Shown piece after piece: positions 1 to 8,814 of a DNA stretch of 64,000 bases. Within the stretch, counting starts at the first letter, position 1; each line of letters starts with the position of its first letter. Both the position numbers and the translations under genes were made by a program. Source of the DNA: Bacteroides intestinalis DSM 17393 (GTDB lineage Bacteria; Bacteroidota; Bacteroidia; Bacteroidales; Bacteroidaceae); assembly GCF_000172175.1 (NCBI RefSeq), contig NZ_ABJL02000008.1, forward strand, positions 992,001 through 1,056,000, written 5' to 3'. The notes beneath the pieces were generated by a model. That model was not told where the DNA came from, did not search any database, and saw only the letters and a list, made by a program, of their open reading frames with translations.

Positions 1-969
1 CCCGGTTGGTTTGTTACCGAACTCCATACGGCAAAAGTCCAACGCACGAAGCGTAAACTCACTTCCATCAATCAGCTTTCCATCCAAAGTAATACAACCA
101 CTTTCTTCCGCTTCGCGGGCAGCAATCGCTTGTGGGGTAAGTGTTTCATCGTGTACAGTCTGAATACGTTCACGCAGCCAAAGCAGATCACGCATTGCCA
201 ATACAGTATTCGCCGACAGAAAATCCAGGAAGGAAACCATACCGCTTGCATCCCCCTGTTCCAAACTACGGCTCAAATCCGGCACGATAACAATACTGTC
301 TTTCCTTTCTTTAGAAAGTTGCGTTTCTACTTCAAACGTACGAATACTTTCTACTTCATCACCAAAAAAGTCTATACGATATGGAAATTCGGAAGAGAAA
401 GAAAATACATCAATGATACTACCACGTACAGCATACTGCCCCGGTTCATAGACATAGTCCACATACTCAAAACCATAGCTACGCAAGACTTCCGTAATAA
501 AATTCGTATCCACATTTTCCCCTGTATGCAATTTCAGAGTTTTATCTCCCAGTTCCTTCCGGGAAACCACCTTTTCTGCCAAAGCATCGGGATAAGTCAC
601 AACACAAAGTCCTTCCTCTCCTTTTTGTAAGCGGCTCAACACTTCTGTACGCAGAATTTCATTGGCCGCATCTTTCTGCCCGTATTTTATTGCCCTACGA
701 AACGAAGAAGGAAAGAACAAAACTTTCTCAGTTCCCAGTATTTGTGTTAAATCATGGTAAAAATATCCTGCCTCTTCCAGATCGCCCAGAATAAAAACAA
801 AAGGAAACTCTCCGCGTTGCACCAGCACGGATGAAAACAATGAAGCGGCAGAGGCACACAGCCCCCCGCAAAAAAGGGTGCGGACAGACGGATCCTTCAG
901 CAGGCCACTTATAGCTTCCACATTGGAGTGAGTGGCATATCGTTGTTGTAGCTCGGTAATTGTCATCAT
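1..969 (-). CDS. mfd: Transcription-repair coupling factor Mfd, N-terminal part (partial)
   Basis: Encodes the first 323 residues of Mfd, the ATPase that removes RNA polymerase stalled at DNA lesions and recruits UvrA. The frame is open to base 1, so the RNA-polymerase-interaction and helicase domains lie outside the window. The visible part is the UvrB-like N-terminal module. The segment YEPGQYAVRGSIIDVFSF followed by RIDFFGDEVESIRTF is the conserved block shared by Mfd and UvrB. I start at the first of two adjacent ATG codons (969 or 966). The gene diverges from the glycosyltransferase at 1058, with a promoter box for that gene in the 88-base gap. Identification is confident; only the N-terminus is seen. 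Confidence 0.93.
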   Translation of the reverse strand, partial: MMTITELQQRYATHSNVEAISGLLKDPSVRTLFCGGLCASAASLFSSVLVQRGEFPFVFILGDLEEAGYFYHDLTQILGTEKVLFFPSSFRRAIKYGQKDAANEILRTEVLSRLQKGEEGLCVVTYPDALAEKVVSRKELGDKTLKLHTGENVDTNFITEVLRSYGFEYVDYVYEPGQYAVRGSIIDVFSFSSEFPYRIDFFGDEVESIRTFEVETQLSKERKDSIVIVPDLSRSLEQGDASGMVSFLDFLSANTVLAMRDLLWLRERIQTVHDETLTPQAIAAREAEESGCITLDGKLIDGSEFTLRALDFCRMEFGNKPTG

Positions 970-1027
970 AACGGGCGCGAAATTACTAAATAATCCTTAG
1001 ATTTATTCGTATGTGACAGAAAACACT

Positions 1028-1035
1028 TAACTTTG
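1028..1035 (+). promoter_or_regulatory. Bacteroides-type -7 promoter box
   Basis: TAACTTTG matches the Bacteroides sigma-ABfr -7 consensus TAnnTTTG and lies 22 bases before the start codon at 1058. No clear TTTG -33 box is seen at the expected spacing. Confidence 0.6.
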
Positions 1036-1057
1036 TTCCCAATTAGAACCCCCTTTT

Positions 1058-1816
1058 ATGAATATGCAGACATCGGACAGCATCGTTATCATTCCCACAT
1101 ACAACGAACGGGAAAACATCGAGAATATTATCCGCGCCGTTTTCGCCTTGGAAAAAGTATTCCATATCCTTATCATTGAAGATGGCTCGCCTGACGGCAC
1201 TGCCAGCATCGTCAAAACGTTGCAGCAAGAGTTTCCCGAACGCTTATTCATGATAGAGCGGAAAGGAAAATTAGGGTTAGGTACTGCCTACATTGCCGGG
1301 TTCAAATGGTCTCTGGAACATGATTATGAATACATCTTCGAAATGGATGCTGATTTCAGCCACAATCCGGCTGACCTTCCCCGTCTATATAAAGCTTGTG
1401 CCGAAGAAGGTGCCGATGTTGCCATCGGTTCGCGGTATATCAGCGGAGTCAATGTGGTAAATTGGCCCATGGGACGTGTATTGATGTCCTATTTTGCCTC
1501 CAAGTATGTGCGTCTTATTACGGGTATCCCTGTACAAGATACAACAGCCGGGTTCAAATGCTACCGTCGTAGGGTACTGGAAACAATCGACCTCGATGGT
1601 ATCCGTTTCAAAGGTTATGCTTTCCAGATTGAAATGAAATTCACTGCCTATAAATGCGGCTTCAAGATAGTAGAAGTCCCGGTTATTTTTATCAACCGTG
1701 AACTGGGCACTTCAAAAATGAACAGTAGTATCTTTGGAGAAGCTGTCTTCGGGGTTATCAAATTGAAAGTACATAGTTGGTTTCACAAGTACCCGAAAGC
1801 TGTGAAAAATGGTTAG
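1058..1816 (+). CDS. Polyprenol-phosphate mannose synthase-like glycosyltransferase (GT2)
   Basis: A 252-residue family 2 glycosyltransferase of the dolichol-phosphate mannose synthase type, which moves a sugar from a GDP- or UDP-sugar to polyprenyl phosphate at the inner face of the membrane. The N-terminal nucleotide-binding motif IPTYNERENIENI, the metal-binding DADFSHNP near residue 100, GSRYISG and DTTAGFKCY are all present. There is no C-terminal membrane domain, as in many bacterial Dpm1 homologues. The donor sugar cannot be read from sequence. pyrC follows after 28 bases, so the two may be co-transcribed. The ATG lies just after a promoter box at 1028. Confidence 0.88.
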   Translation: MNMQTSDSIVIIPTYNERENIENIIRAVFALEKVFHILIIEDGSPDGTASIVKTLQQEFPERLFMIERKGKLGLGTAYIAGFKWSLEHDYEYIFEMDADFSHNPADLPRLYKACAEEGADVAIGSRYISGVNVVNWPMGRVLMSYFASKYVRLITGIPVQDTTAGFKCYRRRVLETIDLDGIRFKGYAFQIEMKFTAYKCGFKIVEVPVIFINRELGTSKMNSSIFGEAVFGVIKLKVHSWFHKYPKAVKNG

Positions 1817-1844
1817 TGATTAACGATAAATGATTTAGCAGAAG

Positions 1845-3191
1845 ATGAAAAGAACTCTGATACATAACGCTACAATAGTTAACGAGGGACATTCTGTGCA
1901 AGGTTCCATAGTAATTGAAAACGGAAAGATTGCCGAGGTGTTGACTTATGGCAAAGAACTGTCCGCCCCTTGTGATGAAACAATAGATGCTACCGGCTGC
2001 TGTCTGCTTCCGGGTATCATTGACGACCATGTACATTTCCGTGATCCGGGACTGACCCATAAAGCGGATATCTTTACCGAAAGCCGTGCCGCCGCCGCCG
2101 GTGGTGTCACTTCCATCATGGACATGCCGAATACACAGCCATTGACTACCACTCTTGATGCACTTGAACAGAAATTCGATCTTTTGAATGAGAAGTGTAT
2201 TGTCAACCATTCCTGCTACTTCGGTGCCACCAATAATAATTACACAGAGTTCAGTAAGCTGGACAAACATCGTGTATGCGGCATCAAACTCTTTATGGGT
2301 TCCAGCACCGGTAATATGTTGGTAGACAAAAGTAACAGTCTGCTGAACATTTTCAACGGAACAGATATGCTGATTGCAACTCATTGCGAGAGCCAGGAGA
2401 TTATCAAAAAGAATACTGAATATTACAAGGAAATGTTCCGTAACGCACCGGAAATCCCAATCAGCAAACATCCCAACATACGTTCTGTAGCAGCGTGTTA
2501 TTCCTCATCACAACTTGCTATACGTATGGCAAGCCTAGCCGGTGCACGCTTGCATGTGCTGCATGTTTCTACTGCAAAAGAATTGCAACTGTTCAGTGAT
2601 GCTCCATTGGAAGATAAACATATTACAGCCGAAGCCTGCATTGCACATCTGCTATACCGCCAACAGGATTATAAAGAACTGGGAACCCGCATCAAATGTA
2701 ATCCTTCCATTAAGAAACAAGCTGACCGCGATGCCTTACGGAATGCAGTCAACACCGGAGTTATCGATGTCATTGCTACCGACCATGCACCTCACCTGCT
2801 CAGCGAGAAAGAAGGTGGTGCCTTGAAAGCAATGTCGGGTATGCCAATGATTCAATTCTCCTTGGTCAGTATGCTTGAACTGGCGGAAAAAGGCATTTTT
2901 TCTATCGAAACCATTGTTGAGAAAATGTGTCATGCCCCTGCCCAGATATATGGTATCTGCAATCGCGGTTATATTCGCGAAGGCTATCAGGCCGACCTCG
3001 TACTTGTCAGTCATGGCGAACGTTGGGAAGTCAATACTGAGAATATACTCAGCAAATGCGGATGGAGTCCGCTCGAAGGTAATTCTTTCCGTTGGAAAGT
3101 AGAAAAGACATTTGCGAACGGACATCTGATATATAGTGACGGTCAAGTAGATGATACTTACCGCGGTGAAGAACTGAGATTCGATTATTAA
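1845..3191 (+). CDS. pyrC: Dihydroorotase
   Basis: Catalyses cyclisation of carbamoyl-aspartate to dihydroorotate, the third step of pyrimidine synthesis. The 448-residue protein has the amidohydrolase metal motif DDHVHFRDPGLTHKADI (His-x-His plus the substrate Arg/Asp region) near residue 60, a LHVLHVSTAKE block around residue 235, and the catalytic aspartate in DHAPH near residue 315. Length and motifs fit the type I (long) dihydroorotase seen in Bacteroidetes. It lies between the GT2 gene (28 bases) and the MetH-activation-like gene (15 bases), so a single transcript is likely. Confidence 0.95.
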   Translation: MKRTLIHNATIVNEGHSVQGSIVIENGKIAEVLTYGKELSAPCDETIDATGCCLLPGIIDDHVHFRDPGLTHKADIFTESRAAAAGGVTSIMDMPNTQPLTTTLDALEQKFDLLNEKCIVNHSCYFGATNNNYTEFSKLDKHRVCGIKLFMGSSTGNMLVDKSNSLLNIFNGTDMLIATHCESQEIIKKNTEYYKEMFRNAPEIPISKHPNIRSVAACYSSSQLAIRMASLAGARLHVLHVSTAKELQLFSDAPLEDKHITAEACIAHLLYRQQDYKELGTRIKCNPSIKKQADRDALRNAVNTGVIDVIATDHAPHLLSEKEGGALKAMSGMPMIQFSLVSMLELAEKGIFSIETIVEKMCHAPAQIYGICNRGYIREGYQADLVLVSHGERWEVNTENILSKCGWSPLEGNSFRWKVEKTFANGHLIYSDGQVDDTYRGEELRFDY

Positions 3192-3206
3192 TACTAAAAT
3201 TTAGCG

Positions 3207-4043
3207 ATGAATAATTCAGTGGATAAGGTATTGACGTATACCATTCACGAGGTTGCTCCATATATCAACTGGATATATTTCTTTCATGCATGGGGTTTCC
3301 AACCCAAGGAAAAAGAACGTGCCAAAGCGGCTGAAGCCATGCAGCTGTTTAAGGAAGCAAACCAGATGCTCAACCAACTGGATAAAAATTATCATGTCCA
3401 CATTATTTTCCGTCTATGTGAAGCCAATGCCGATGGAGATAATCTGATACTGGATGGAAAGCTTTTTCCTTTACTCCGCCAGCAGATCCCACATCCGGAT
3501 GGCAGTCCCTTTCTTTGTCTTAGCGACTTTGTACGTCCGCTATCTTCAGGTATTCCTGATACGGTAGGTATTTTTGCTGCATCGTGTGACGGAGAAGTGG
3601 AACTTCTATATGAAAACGATACCTACAAACGCATGTTGGTGCAGACACTTGCCGACCGGCTTGCCGAAGCAGCAACAGAGAAGATGCATGAATACGTACG
3701 CAAGGTTGCCTGGGGGTATGCTAAAGATGAGAACCTTTCTATTCCGGATTTGTTGAGAGAAAAGTTCCAGGGCATACGACCTGCCGTAGGCTACCCCTCC
3801 CTGCCCGACCAGTCTGTTAATTTCCTATTGAACGACTTGCTTCATATGGAGCAAATAGGTATTACTCTGACTGAGAATGGAGCTATGCGTCCGCATGCCA
3901 CAGTCTGTGGACTGATATTGGCACATCCGGCTGCACGCTATTTCGCTGTTGGCAAGATAGGTAATGACCAACTGGAAGATTATGCACGACGCAGGAAGAT
4001 GTCCGTAAAGGAAATCAGAAAATTTTTGGCTGCAAACCTGTGA
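3207..4043 (+). CDS. Stand-alone methionine synthase (MetH) reactivation domain protein
   Basis: A 278-residue protein corresponding to the C-terminal AdoMet-binding reactivation module of cobalamin-dependent methionine synthase. The signature RPAVGYPSLPDQS near residue 190 matches the AdoMet-binding loop of E. coli MetH (RPAPGYPACPEHT). In MetH this module lets S-adenosylmethionine and flavodoxin re-methylate oxidised cob(II)alamin. No homocysteine-, folate- or cobalamin-binding domain is attached, so it should work in trans on a shortened MetH encoded elsewhere (inference). It is 15 bases after pyrC. Interestingly, a B12 riboswitch is present in the same window (34.85 kb) but far from this gene. 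Confidence 0.82.
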   Translation: MNNSVDKVLTYTIHEVAPYINWIYFFHAWGFQPKEKERAKAAEAMQLFKEANQMLNQLDKNYHVHIIFRLCEANADGDNLILDGKLFPLLRQQIPHPDGSPFLCLSDFVRPLSSGIPDTVGIFAASCDGEVELLYENDTYKRMLVQTLADRLAEAATEKMHEYVRKVAWGYAKDENLSIPDLLREKFQGIRPAVGYPSLPDQSVNFLLNDLLHMEQIGITLTENGAMRPHATVCGLILAHPAARYFAVGKIGNDQLEDYARRRKMSVKEIRKFLAANL

Positions 4044-4103
4044 TTATCCGACTTCCTTTGCGACTAACAGTACAAAAGCAATTCAAGAAGCAAGAAAAAG
4101 ACG

Positions 4104-4589
4104 ATGGAGAATGTAGAACAAGAGTTCCTGTCCGTAATACGGGAGTATGAACGCGTCATATACAAAGTGTGCTATTTGTATACTACGCCGAATGCTACCC
4201 TGAACGATTTATATCAGGACGTTGTACTCAATCTGTGGAGGGCCTATCCCAAGTTCCGACGGGAGTGTAAAGTCTCCACATGGATTTACCGCATCGCTTT
4301 AAATACTTGTATCAGCTTTATCCGTAAAGAAAAGAACATCCCCGAAATCGTGACCTTGAGTCAAGATTCCGACCGGATGGAAGAATTGGACGAGACACAA
4401 AACATGTTAAAGCAACTCTATCGGATGATCAACCGATTGGGACAACTGGAAAAATCCATAATTCTGCTTTACCTGGAAGAAAAAAGCTACGAAGAAATTG
4501 CTGAAATTACCGGTCTGACAATAACAAACGTCGCTACCAAAATCAGCCGGATTAAGGACAAACTTAGAAAAATGAACAAGGAGGAATAA
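4104..4589 (+). CDS. ECF-family RNA polymerase sigma factor
   Basis: A 161-residue sigma-70 family protein with region 2 (LYQDVVLNLWRAYPKF, then STWIYRIALNTCISF; residues about 35-75) and region 4 helix-turn-helix (KSYEEIAEITGLTITNVATK; about 125-150). There is no region 3, as in ECF sigma factors. The next gene, two bases after the stop, encodes a four-helix membrane protein that could be its anti-sigma partner, although no classical FecR or zinc anti-sigma motif is seen. The target promoters are unknown. Confidence 0.92.
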   Translation: MENVEQEFLSVIREYERVIYKVCYLYTTPNATLNDLYQDVVLNLWRAYPKFRRECKVSTWIYRIALNTCISFIRKEKNIPEIVTLSQDSDRMEELDETQNMLKQLYRMINRLGQLEKSIILLYLEEKSYEEIAEITGLTITNVATKISRIKDKLRKMNKEE

Positions 4590-4590
4590 T

Positions 4591-5217
4591 ATGGAACTGG
4601 ATGAACTGAAGAAATCTTGGAACGCGCTGGACGAGCAATTGAAGAAAGAGCCGATTGCCGACGAAAAGCAGATTGCGGGCATGATTGCCGAATATAAGGC
4701 AAATGCACGCAAAAGCATAGGGCGTCTTACGGGTTGGCAGCGCTTCTCCATAGGCATCGGAGTAGTAGGGCTTGCTCTCCTTCTGGTTATTTGGTTATTG
4801 CCATCCATTTTTCAAATCACCGAAGAATGGCAACCTAAGATTAATACACTCGTAATCTTTGTTGGAATCAGTATTCTGATAGGTATCTGGTGGGATCATA
4901 AAAACTATCGCTGGATAAGGAACACAAGGATTGACGAAATGCCCGTAGCTATTGTCAGTAAGCGCATGGCCAGTTTCCGCCGATGGACAAGGTATGAGAT
5001 TATCGCCATTACCGTATGGGTAATTATATTCAATGTTCTTAATTATTGGGTGATGGGATATTATAAGGCATCCTTTGGCGTCCAGGCTACCCTAATCGCA
5101 TTCTTTGTGCTCTGCGATGTTGCCATCATTTACCTGTTATACAAGAAAGTAGCTTATAAACATCTTAACGATATCAAGAAGAATATAGAAGAATTAGAAG
5201 ATATATGCACAGAATAA
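4591..5217 (+). CDS. Four-helix membrane protein downstream of ECF sigma, possible anti-sigma
   Basis: A 208-residue protein with a charged cytosolic-looking N-terminus (residues 1-45, rich in Lys/Glu with an ELKKSWNALDEQL start) and four hydrophobic segments near residues 52-70, 83-98, 133-152 and 162-180. The start overlaps the end region of the sigma gene within two bases, and the next gene overlaps its 3' end by 13 bases, so the three genes are tightly coupled. By position and topology it could bind and hold the sigma factor, but I see no recognised anti-sigma motif. No enzyme motif is visible. Confidence 0.75.
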   Translation: MELDELKKSWNALDEQLKKEPIADEKQIAGMIAEYKANARKSIGRLTGWQRFSIGIGVVGLALLLVIWLLPSIFQITEEWQPKINTLVIFVGISILIGIWWDHKNYRWIRNTRIDEMPVAIVSKRMASFRRWTRYEIIAITVWVIIFNVLNYWVMGYYKASFGVQATLIAFFVLCDVAIIYLLYKKVAYKHLNDIKKNIEELEDICTE

Positions 5218-6368
5218 CCTTACTCCTTATCCTTTTTCTACTGATCCCTGATGCGTACATCTATTTTATGTACATTATCCGGAAAACCAAAAACATCTGG
5301 TTACGTATTATCCACTGGATACCTACCCTCTTATTAATTTCAGGTTACTTTCTGTTGATGCAAGGCATAGGTGAAAATGCAATGGCACACCATGCCCAGG
5401 CCATTGGAAGACTGGCAATTGCCATTTTCCTGTTTGCCATCCCCAAAACGATATTTATGATATGCTCACTGGTGGGATTACCTTTCCATTATCTACTGCG
5501 CTGGCCCCGTTCGCCATTTACAGCCGTAGGATTGGTGCTGGGAGTAGCCAGTTTCTTCAATATTCTTTATGGCACACTGGTAGGCATCAGTAAGTTTGAA
5601 GTAAAAGAAATAGAATTCCATCACCCGAACCTACCTAAAGCATTCGACGGATACCGCATCGTACAGTTATCTGATATACATATCGGCAGCTGGATAGAAA
5701 ATGAAAAGCCTATCCATGAATTGGTAAAATTGGTCAATGAGCAAAAACCTGATTTAATTGTGTTCACCGGTGACTTGGTGAATCAACGCAGCTGTGAGCT
5801 GGAAGGTTTTCAAAATATTCTGTCACAACTGCATGCCAAAGATGGAGTATATTCTATTTTGGGTAACCATGATTACGGAAGTTACTACCGTTGGAAAGAC
5901 CTGAAAGAACAGGTGAATAACATTGACAACCTGGTGCGTATGGAAAAGGCAATGGGATGGGAACTACTGAATAATGAACATACTACATTATACCATCAGG
6001 GAGATAGTATAGCCCTTATTGGTGTGGAAAATGATGGAGAACCACCCTTTTCCCAATTTGCCGACTTAAAGAAGGCTTCTGAAGGAACAGACGGCATGTT
6101 TCGTGTTTTGTTGAGCCACAATCCTACCCATTGGCGGCGGGAAGTATTGCCAGACACAGACATTGAGCTGATGCTTGCCGGACATACTCATGCAATGCAA
6201 GCCATTATGTTCGGTCATTCACTCGCTTCACTGATTTATCCCGAATGGAGAGGAATGTACACAGAAGGAGACCGGGGATTATATGTCAATATAGGCATCG
6301 GCTATGTCGGATTGCCATTTCGCTTTGGAGCATGGCCCGAAATTACGGTGCTGACGTTGCGTAACTAA
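5205..6368 (+). CDS. Membrane-anchored calcineurin-like metallophosphoesterase
   Basis: A 387-residue protein with about four N-terminal membrane helices (residues 3-25, 35-53, 68-95, 105-125) and a C-terminal metallophosphoesterase domain. The metal ligands are in the standard order: LSDIHIG (about residue 155), GDLVNQ (about 190), GNHDYG (about 222), LSHNP (about 305) and LAGHTH (about 325). The layout is like the YaeI/YkuE family, which acts on phosphorylated envelope lipids, but the substrate here is not known. It is translationally coupled to the membrane protein of the sigma operon, suggesting control by that sigma factor. It ends 16 bases before the convergent gene at 6384. Confidence 0.88.
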   Translation: MHRITLLLILFLLIPDAYIYFMYIIRKTKNIWLRIIHWIPTLLLISGYFLLMQGIGENAMAHHAQAIGRLAIAIFLFAIPKTIFMICSLVGLPFHYLLRWPRSPFTAVGLVLGVASFFNILYGTLVGISKFEVKEIEFHHPNLPKAFDGYRIVQLSDIHIGSWIENEKPIHELVKLVNEQKPDLIVFTGDLVNQRSCELEGFQNILSQLHAKDGVYSILGNHDYGSYYRWKDLKEQVNNIDNLVRMEKAMGWELLNNEHTTLYHQGDSIALIGVENDGEPPFSQFADLKKASEGTDGMFRVLLSHNPTHWRREVLPDTDIELMLAGHTHAMQAIMFGHSLASLIYPEWRGMYTEGDRGLYVNIGIGYVGLPFRFGAWPEITVLTLRN

Positions 6369-6383
6369 TACGTAATAAGATTT

Positions 6384-8315
6384 TCATTCATACCCAACAA
6401 AACGTTGCTTACCTTCTTCAATATAGAAGATTTGTTCTTCTTTGCCCCGAGTAAGATTACGCAACCACAATAAAGCTCCCTCCGGTATATTCGTATGAAT
6501 CAATTCATAGGTAGTAGCTATCTGTTTGCCAAGTGATCTCCAGCCCATCACACCATCTTGATAGAAAAGTTCATAGCTATTACCGGGCGTAATAAAATTA
6601 TCGTCATTACGGGGAACAAACAATATTTTCCTGATCCAAGTAGGATTTTGTAAATCAAACGTTACTGTGCCATTTGCTTCCTCAGAAAAGAAAAATGTAA
6701 GCCAGTCACCATCATTCGCTTTATCCATAGCATGTGCAGGATTGCCATCAACAGGAGGACAACCTAATATAGCCTTTGAAGAAATTGCCACATCATCATG
6801 AATATTCTCATAAAAAGCCAACTCTGCAACCTCCGCACGCCAACCATCACGGGGAACAAAACGTACATAACGGTAAGGGCGTGAAGGATGGGATGGATAA
6901 AAGTTTACATTCACCCGAGGTGTATCCGCAATACAATACAAAATTTCCTTATTGCGGAAATTTATATCATTGCTTCCTTCTATTTTAGAACCGGTCATCC
7001 ACGACATATACTCAAGAATATGATTCTGCAATGGATACTTTCGTTTAATAGACAGAGAAACATTCTTGTCCATATCCGGGACAAAAGTCCGTACCGTATC
7101 ATCCTTTATCATAAACGGATAACCACATGGCTGGAAAAGCCCTTTCTCATTGCACAAAGGCTGGTAGATGACTCCCGGCTCAATATTCCTCACAATAGCC
7201 TGATCACCATCCCGCAAAGCTACGTCCACCGGAACATAACCGAAAGGTGTAAAAATTCCTAAAGCCACAAATTTACTTTTAACCTTCCCATCTATCCTAA
7301 CTGGATACTCATTGCTCCCGAAATATTCTTCTGTCACGTCTTTCAACAAAGGATTCCGAACCACTGAAGGAGTACTATTATCCTTATATACTCCCTGATA
7401 TTTCTCCTCTTGAATTCCATACTGCATACGATAAACCTTCCCCTTTTTACGTCCATCAGTCATTCCGACTGCCAGATCACGGGAATCCATGTACCAAAAG
7501 GAAAGGGGTTTTCCATCCGTGTTTTTAAGTATATTCCAGACATGTGAATTCTGATTGGAAGGAGAATACAGATATTCGTCTATCCCCACAGGAAAACCCA
7601 ACGACCGGAATATATATACTGTATGATCCGTCGTCTCCTTACAAGTGCCCAACCTGTATTTCAACAGATATTTAGCCCCCAAATGCGGTAAATCAAAATC
7701 TGAATTAGGAGAAAAAGGGGTTTCATACTTCAAGAATTTATTCAAAGCATCGGCAGCTTCGAGGATATTCTCACCCTGATAAAGAGAATCCAGTATAGGA
7801 TGGTAATGATCATAATAAGCCTTCCGCCAACTTTCCAAAGGTTCATCACCCACACGATATGGTAATATCCATTCACAAAAATCATCAAACGAATAGTATT
7901 TAGCCCAAGACACCCTATTCCAAGTTTCGAAGGCTACGTCTATATTCTCTATCAAAAGAGCAGCTGTCATTCGCTGCACATCCTGTAATATGGGCAATGA
8001 TTTATAATTAAAAGACTTCCACTTTCTTTTCCTCTCACTATCCGGAATATACCCATCTCCCAACGGAGCAGTAGCCAGTACAGCCTTCACACTATCCAGC
8101 CGCGCATCCTCATAACCATAATGGTAAGGCATATTCTCAATCAGAAAGCATGCTGCCTTATACTTAAGACTATCATCTTTATAGTATTGAAGTACCTTTT
8201 CCAACTCTGTTCTATTTTCACCGGCCAAGGTCAAAGCCCATTCCAAACGGTCTACAGTACCCATACATGAAAAAAGAGATAAAAATACAACTATCAGAAA
8301 AAAGTTCCTATGCAT
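6384..8315 (-). CDS. Transglutaminase-like lipoprotein with C-terminal discoidin-like region
   Basis: A 643-residue exported protein. The start at 8315 (ATG, MHRNFFLIVVFLSLFSC) gives a clean lipoprotein signal with Cys at residue 17; an upstream TTG start at 8372 is less likely. A transglutaminase-like core around residues 210-290 shows the order Cys (LGTCKETTDHTVYIF), His (NSHVWN) and Asp (WYMDSRD), the usual triad. The last ~170 residues resemble a galactose-binding/F5-8 type fold (GTVTFDLQNPTWIRKI). It is the last gene of the accessory block. Function unknown; protein or peptide modification or cell-wall peptide cleavage are possible. Confidence 0.75.
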   Translation of the reverse strand: MHRNFFLIVVFLSLFSCMGTVDRLEWALTLAGENRTELEKVLQYYKDDSLKYKAACFLIENMPYHYGYEDARLDSVKAVLATAPLGDGYIPDSERKRKWKSFNYKSLPILQDVQRMTAALLIENIDVAFETWNRVSWAKYYSFDDFCEWILPYRVGDEPLESWRKAYYDHYHPILDSLYQGENILEAADALNKFLKYETPFSPNSDFDLPHLGAKYLLKYRLGTCKETTDHTVYIFRSLGFPVGIDEYLYSPSNQNSHVWNILKNTDGKPLSFWYMDSRDLAVGMTDGRKKGKVYRMQYGIQEEKYQGVYKDNSTPSVVRNPLLKDVTEEYFGSNEYPVRIDGKVKSKFVALGIFTPFGYVPVDVALRDGDQAIVRNIEPGVIYQPLCNEKGLFQPCGYPFMIKDDTVRTFVPDMDKNVSLSIKRKYPLQNHILEYMSWMTGSKIEGSNDINFRNKEILYCIADTPRVNVNFYPSHPSRPYRYVRFVPRDGWRAEVAELAFYENIHDDVAISSKAILGCPPVDGNPAHAMDKANDGDWLTFFFSEEANGTVTFDLQNPTWIRKILFVPRNDDNFITPGNSYELFYQDGVMGWRSLGKQIATTYELIHTNIPEGALLWLRNLTRGKEEQIFYIEEGKQRFVGYE

Positions 8316-8368
8316 AATTCTGTCATTATTTAGATAATAATATAGAGATTTCAATCGATATAAAAGTC

Positions 8369-8806
8369 TCAATGCCGCTGTATATATTCATCAAAACTAT
8401 CTGTACCCGATAAAGACAGCTTCATCTTGATACGCTGCTTTGCTTTCAGTACAGACTTTGGAGTAATATTGAAAAGAAGAGAAATAGCCTTATTGGTTAA
8501 CCGGGCACGCACCAGATAGCACAACTTCAATTCTTGCAAGCTCAAATGGGTAATCTCCAGATCAGCCGGTAGCCAATCATCACCATAAAGCAAATCAATC
8601 ACTGCAAATAAATTCTGCCATTCGTATTCATTCCTTATAATTCCATAGGCAGGAGTCAGATGTAGCTTGAGTAGTTGACTCAAAGCCAACATACGCGAAG
8701 AAGAACCGGACAGAGTAGAAAAGTCTTCAAACCGCTTCAATTCTTTAGTCAGTTGTTTATTCCTGAACAACAAGCAAGAACACCAATTATCGTTATATGT
8801 ATCCAT
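8369..8806 (-). CDS. Short HTH protein, probably a truncated TPR-type regulator
   Basis: A 145-residue protein whose C-terminal third (LTNKAISLLFNITPKSVLKAKQRIKMKL) resembles the LuxR-like helix-turn-helix that ends many Bacteroides regulators made of a TPR sensor, a membrane helix and a DNA-binding tail. The segment LFRNKQLTKELKRFEDFS at residues 13-30 looks like the juxtamembrane part of those proteins, yet the sensor and membrane helix are absent. It may be an independent small regulator or a remnant. It lies 8 bases after the O-antigen-ligase-like gene and 53 bases before the transglutaminase-like gene. Confidence 0.6.
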   Translation of the reverse strand: MDTYNDNWCSCLLFRNKQLTKELKRFEDFSTLSGSSSRMLALSQLLKLHLTPAYGIIRNEYEWQNLFAVIDLLYGDDWLPADLEITHLSLQELKLCYLVRARLTNKAISLLFNITPKSVLKAKQRIKMKLSLSGTDSFDEYIQRH

Positions 8807-8814
8807 AGCTTATT

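Noticed and set aside
130..630. 166-codon plus-strand ORF
   Set aside because: Lies antisense inside mfd, which has clear family motifs; no signature of its own.
1758..2471. 237-codon minus-strand ORF opposite pyrC
   Set aside because: Shadow of pyrC; composition is unlike an exported or enzyme protein and no motif is seen.
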